This document shows, in pieces, positions 62,754 to 64,000 of a DNA stretch of 64,000 nt. The position numbers were made by a program, and so were the translations under genes. The stretch's first letter is position 1, and the number at the start of each line of letters is the position of its first letter. Origin of the DNA: Thermocoleostomius sinensis A174 (GTDB taxonomy: Bacteria; Cyanobacteriota; Cyanobacteriia; Elainellales; Elainellaceae); NCBI RefSeq assembly GCF_026802175.1, contig NZ_CP113797.1:4813026-4877025 (forward strand). The letters run 5' to 3'. The notes under the pieces were generated by a model that had not been told where the DNA came from, ran no database searches, and saw only the letters and a list, made by a program, of their open reading frames with translations.

Positions 62754-63629
62754 TTAGGGAACAAACACAGACAAGGCAGAGGGAACCACACGAAAATGGG
62801 CTGGTGTTTGGGCTGTAGATTCGCCATCGGTGTTGATGTCATAGGGCGTAAGGGTGCGGATTTCAACTTCCTGGCATTCAAACCCCTGAATCCACTCTGA
62901 ATAATCACCATACTTGCCCGACCACAGCGCTGGTAAGGTGGGCACAAATTGCCACCAGTGCTCAATATTCAAGCTGCAAATGTGCAATCGTTGATCACAA
63001 ACCGATGCATCCGGCGCGATCGTCAACCGTCCTCCCCAATAGCGCCCATTGGCCACCACAATTAGTACCGACCGCAATCGGTGAACCGTGCCCCCATCCA
63101 ATCGCAATTCCGCCCAAAACGGCGGTGACTCTCGCAAAATCTGAAAACCCGTCATGCCATAGGCCAACACGCCCCAGCGATGTTTTGCTTCTCTAGAAAG
63201 TTTGCGGCTGATTTGTACCGTTAGCCCCAAGCTACCTGTATTGAAGAAATAGCGATTGTTGACCCAGCCTAGATCGATGCGTTGGCAGTTTCCCTGAATG
63301 ATGACATCACAAGCTTCTGGTAACGTTAAGGGAATGCCAAGCGTCCGTGCCAGATCATTGGCCGTTCCCAATGGCAACACGCCCAATGGTAACTGCGTAT
63401 CTAGCAACCCTTCAATTGCCCAGTTCAGCGTGCCATCACCCCCAGCCACAATCACTTGATCGACCTGATTGCGATGCTGCCGAATCGTGTCTGCTAAATC
63501 CCAAGATTGTTCAACCGCTTCAGGAACCACATCTACTCCAGACTGCTGCAATCGTTCGATCGCCTCAGCTAGATCAGCCCCTCCTCGTCGTGCATGACGA
63601 TTCACTAACAGTAATGCCCGTTGAGCCAC
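62754..63629 (-). CDS. YegS/DagK-like lipid kinase family protein
   Basis: A 291-residue diacylglycerol-kinase-catalytic-domain protein. The N-terminus RALLLVNRHARRGGADLAEA is the first strand of the fold, the ATP-binding VAGGDGTLNWAIEGLL lies near residue 65, and LGVLPLGTANDLARTLGIPL near 85. The second beta domain holds FNTGSLGLTVQIS. Family members phosphorylate diacylglycerol or other lipids or are of unknown substrate. It is convergent with the fusion gene, 32 bp apart, and no lipid gene is linked. Confidence 0.9.
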   Translation of the reverse strand: MAQRALLLVNRHARRGGADLAEAIERLQQSGVDVVPEAVEQSWDLADTIRQHRNQVDQVIVAGGDGTLNWAIEGLLDTQLPLGVLPLGTANDLARTLGIPLTLPEACDVIIQGNCQRIDLGWVNNRYFFNTGSLGLTVQISRKLSREAKHRWGVLAYGMTGFQILRESPPFWAELRLDGGTVHRLRSVLIVVANGRYWGGRLTIAPDASVCDQRLHICSLNIEHWWQFVPTLPALWSGKYGDYSEWIQGFECQEVEIRTLTPYDINTDGESTAQTPAHFRVVPSALSVFVP

Positions 63630-63845
63630 AGTGCTCTCCTCTCAGAGAAAATGTTAGAGAAATCTATCAACTATCTATTGATTATCGTTGCTTCTATCAT
63701 CTTCGTGGGACGAGGACCTAATTGTGAACCATTGAATTAAAAATTCCAAACATTCCAACGGTTAGGCAGGATCGCTCCCTTCCCTACATGTAGTTAGTGA
63801 TATAGAGACTTGCTCACTATAGTTATTTTTATTTCTTCTAACGCA

Positions 63846-64000
63846 ATGCAACTGCAACCGGTTAATTCAGATCAAATTTATGCGATCGGGTATGATGCGG
63901 CGATCGAGCGCCTAGTAGTTGTGTTTCAAAACCATCGCATTTATCAATTTTTTGACGTTCCTGCAACGGTGTATCACGAGTTGCTGCGTGCTGGCTCTAA
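63846..64000 (+). CDS. KTSC domain protein, partial
   Basis: Starts at ATG 63846 and runs off the right edge, giving about 51 residues. The translation, with SDQIYAIGYDAAIERLVVVF followed by YQFFDVPATVYHELLRAGS, matches the small KTSC domain, in which a strand, FxVP and a closing lysine-threonine-serine-cysteine motif are typical. The closing motif lies beyond the window. KTSC proteins are small and mostly uncharacterised, with some found near lysyl-tRNA synthetase genes. The C-terminus and context cannot be seen. Confidence 0.7.
   Translation, partial: MQLQPVNSDQIYAIGYDAAIERLVVVFQNHRIYQFFDVPATVYHELLRAGS

Overview
The window is chromosomal DNA from a cyanobacterium. The HIP1 palindrome GCGATCGC and its core CGATCG are scattered through nearly every gene. 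The F1 beta and epsilon ATP synthase genes form a separate unit, as is usual in cyanobacteria. Cyanobacterial families are present: nitrate-reductase-associated protein, an MntC-type transporter, a glutaredoxin-type ArsC and an iron-sulfur photolyase-related protein. Genus cannot be fixed from the window; the gene set resembles filamentous, Leptolyngbya-like genomes, which is inference. No rRNA, tRNA, insertion sequence, prophage or CRISPR array was recognised.

Layout. 1-3534: a truncated M20 amidohydrolase with a perfect palindromic operator, a GntR/FCD regulator, a cyclotransferase-fold protein and ispE. 3546-6428: an imelysin/di-heme oxidoreductase pair behind a Fur-box-like site. 6496-10659: an AT-rich accessory stretch with gene fragments, a Uma2 nuclease and a three-gene cassette (CHAT protease, zinc-ribbon membrane protein, M48-like protein whose HExxH motif is destroyed). 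10798-16964: rnpB (RNase P RNA), an unexplained structured segment beside it, an XPB-like helicase and several poorly known proteins. 17299-19310: atpD-atpC. 19522-29744: SGNH protein, ankyrin lipoprotein, divergent manganese transporter genes around a phased repeat array, malQ and a divergent transketolase. 30061-31550: a coiled-coil / small protein / HNH nuclease operon. 31583-37643: a sensor kinase and assorted membrane or exported proteins.

37651-55343 is a phosphate and arsenic island. It holds two complete pst transporters, five PstS-type binding proteins, a PhoX phosphatase, an orphan PhoB-type regulator and an arsR-pstS-acr3-arsC cluster. Three Pho boxes made of tandem 11-bp repeats precede pstS1, phoX and pstS2. 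Two ArsR-type operators precede arsR and the arsenic-operon pstS. The arrangement suggests that phosphate scavenging and arsenate defence are wired side by side, with one phosphate-binding protein under arsenic control.

55469-64000: a proline-rich membrane protein, a ZIP-like protein, a BlaI/M56 pair resembling the PetR/PetP copper switch with its own operator, a photolyase-related protein, an inositol-monophosphatase/ADP-ribosylglycohydrolase fusion, a lipid kinase, and a KTSC-domain gene cut by the window end.

The best candidates for undescribed systems are the CHAT / pseudo-M48 cassette (8195-10659) and the coiled-coil / HNH operon (30061-31550). The structured segment beside rnpB and the arsenic-controlled pstS come next.
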